DNA of 5,353 nucleotides. Source: Lachnospiraceae bacterium UBA3845 (lineage in GTDB: Bacteria; Bacillota; Clostridia; Lachnospirales; Lachnospiraceae). Numbering within the stretch: the stretch's first letter is position 1; each line of letters opens with the position of its first letter. The notes beneath the pieces were generated by a model. That model made no database searches. It worked only from the letters and a program-made list of their open reading frames with translations, and had not been told where the DNA came from. Shown piece by piece: positions 3,984 to 5,353 of the stretch. The DNA lies in the NCBI GenBank assembly GCA_002392705.1, contig DGHP01000111.1, positions 1-5,353 on the forward strand, given 5' to 3'. The position numbers and the translations under genes are program-made.

Positions 3984-5353
3984 ATGGTAAAGAATGATAC
4001 CGGCATTTCAGAAGTAACCCATAAAGTCAATCAGGCTGTCTGCCGCCTTATGTGGGAGGGAAAAGCAGACACGGACCATCTGGAGAAAATTGCCTGGGAA
4101 ATCAGCCCCGGTCCCAAACCGGAATACCGCTGCTGCGTCTATAAAGAGAGAGAGATCGTCCGGCACAGGATCCGTCTCGCCTGCCAGAAAAACGCAGACA
4201 TCGACAGTACCACCACCAATGTGGTTCAGGTAATCAAGCCGGCCTGCGACGACTGTACGATCGCGGCATATTCGGTAACGGACATCTGCCGCTTCTGTCT
4301 CGGCAAAGCATGCCTGAACTCCTGCAAGTTCGGCGCCATCTCCCAGGGAGAACACCGCATGCGCATCGACCCGCTCAAGTGCAAAGAATGCGGCATGTGC
4401 GCGAAAGCCTGCCCCTACGGAGCCATCATCCATGTGGAAAGACCCTGTAAAAAGGCCTGTCCTGTCGGCGCCATCACGTATGATGAATACGGCTATTGTA
4501 ATATCGATAATGATAAATGTGTTCACTGCGGCCACTGTGTTCACGCATGCCCCTTCGGCGCGATCAGTCCCAAGCGCTTCTTCCGTACCGTCATCGATGC
4601 GATCAAGGCCGGAAAAGAAGTATATGCCATGTGCGCCCCTGCTGCGGAAGGCCAGTTCGGCAATGACATCGGCATGGCTTCCATCCGGGCCGCTCTGAAA
4701 AAGATCGGTTTCACGGATATGGTGGAGGTCGGCCTGGGAGGCGATATGACCGCCGCCTATGAGGCCAGGGAATGGATAAAGGCAAAAAAGGAAGGACGGA
4801 AGATGACCACCTCCTGCTGCCCTGCTTTCATTTCCATGCTCCGTCATCAGTTCCCGCAGCAGTATGAGGAAAACAAATCCTCCACCGTATCTCCGATGGT
4901 TGCGGTTTCCCGCTATCTGAAAGCGGTCCATCCGGGCTGCGTTACCGTATTTATCGGCCCCTGCATTGCGAAAAAGGGTGAGACCCTGAACGAATTCATC
5001 GCCGACCGCCCGGACTGCGCCCTGACCTTCGGAGAGCTTCAGGATCTCCTGGCATCCAGGGACGTGGTGCTTGAACCGGCAGCGGAAGATTATCAGGAAG
5101 CTTCCCTCTACGGAAAGAAATTTGCCGGCACCGGCGGTGTCGCCGCGGCGGTTCTCGAAGCCATGGAGGAGATGGGGGAGGATACCTCTCAGATCAGCCT
5201 TCTGCCCTGCACAGGCGGTGCAGACTGCAAAAAGGCGCTGCTGCAGCTCAAGAGCGGACGGCTCCAGGAAGATTTTATCGAAGGTATGATGTGCCCGGGC
5301 GGCTGTGTCGGCGGACCCTCCCGCGTCAAGACGGAGAATGAAATCCTCCGCGC
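3984..5353 (+). CDS. [FeFe] hydrogenase, group B-like (B1/B3 type), C-terminus cut off
   Basis: Iron-only hydrogenase that interconverts protons and H2 at an H-cluster, most likely with ferredoxin as electron partner in the cytosol. 456 codons are visible. The N-terminal 85 residues hold the RCCVYKERE segment (49-57) I associate with group B. Then come many cysteines: C88, C91; C102, C105, C110, C114; C133, C136, C139, C143 (regular ferredoxin spacing); C155, C159; C179, C182, C185, C189 (regular). The catalytic domain starts near 200 and carries the three signatures: TSCCP at 276-280, GPCIAKKGE at 325-333, and EGMMCPGGCVGGP at 433-445. By analogy with the Clostridium pasteurianum enzyme, C278 would be the proton shuttle, C279, C327, C437 and C441 the cluster ligands, and K330 a cyanide contact. 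TSCCPAF instead of TSCCPxW and the absence of an N-terminal [2Fe-2S] domain argue against classic group A. It is divergent from iorAB; no bifurcating partner subunits or maturases are in view. A few dozen residues are probably missing. Confidence 0.94.
   Translation, partial: MVKNDTGISEVTHKVNQAVCRLMWEGKADTDHLEKIAWEISPGPKPEYRCCVYKEREIVRHRIRLACQKNADIDSTTTNVVQVIKPACDDCTIAAYSVTDICRFCLGKACLNSCKFGAISQGEHRMRIDPLKCKECGMCAKACPYGAIIHVERPCKKACPVGAITYDEYGYCNIDNDKCVHCGHCVHACPFGAISPKRFFRTVIDAIKAGKEVYAMCAPAAEGQFGNDIGMASIRAALKKIGFTDMVEVGLGGDMTAAYEAREWIKAKKEGRKMTTSCCPAFISMLRHQFPQQYEENKSSTVSPMVAVSRYLKAVHPGCVTVFIGPCIAKKGETLNEFIADRPDCALTFGELQDLLASRDVVLEPAAEDYQEASLYGKKFAGTGGVAAAVLEAMEEMGEDTSQISLLPCTGGADCKKALLQLKSGRLQEDFIEGMMCPGGCVGGPSRVKTENEILR

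Noticed and set aside
4008..4931. 307-codon open frame on the minus strand
   Set aside because: It is antisense to the hydrogenase, which carries every H-cluster motif on the plus strand. It has no plausible ribosome site or domain.

Overview
The window reads as a piece of an anaerobic, fermentative bacterial genome, most likely a Clostridia-type Firmicute such as a gut Lachnospiraceae or Oscillospiraceae relative. The reasons are an oxygen-sensitive 2-oxoacid:ferredoxin oxidoreductase, a group B-like [FeFe] hydrogenase, strong AGGAG-type ribosome binding sites, and moderately high GC with GC-rich third codon positions. The exact genus cannot be read from the sequence. There are no RNA genes, mobile elements or CRISPR arrays.

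Layout. A leftward (minus-strand) cluster fills 1-3660: iorA (1831-3660), then iorB (1260-1838, overlapping iorA by 8 nt), a 150-nt gap with hairpins, and a phenylacetate-CoA ligase gene (paaK-like, 1109 to beyond base 1, C-terminus cut off). Reading rightward, after a 323-nt divergent control region (3661-3983), is an [FeFe] hydrogenase gene (3984 to beyond 5353, C-terminus cut off). All four have intact reading frames within the window, and every diagnostic motif of their families is visible.

How the genes may work together. IorAB interconverts aryl pyruvates (from tryptophan, phenylalanine or tyrosine) with aryl-acetyl-CoA, CO2 and reduced ferredoxin. PaaK interconverts aryl-acetyl-CoA with the free arylacetate, with ATP on one side and AMP plus PPi on the other. 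The hydrogenase can dump electrons from ferredoxin as H2, or perhaps take them up. Run oxidatively, the set would ferment aromatic amino acids to arylacetates plus H2; run reductively, it would salvage arylacetates into aromatic amino acids. The sequence does not decide the direction.

The least ordinary part is the divergent control region. It holds an extended -10 promoter for the hydrogenase with an upstream A9 tract, an 8-bp inverted repeat that brackets that -10 box, a downstream copy of one half-site, a plausible promoter for ior with a 13-bp palindrome on its -35, and an ior leader with competing hairpins and a possible 26-codon ORF. No clearly novel multi-gene system is visible; the interest lies in the gene pairing and its control.
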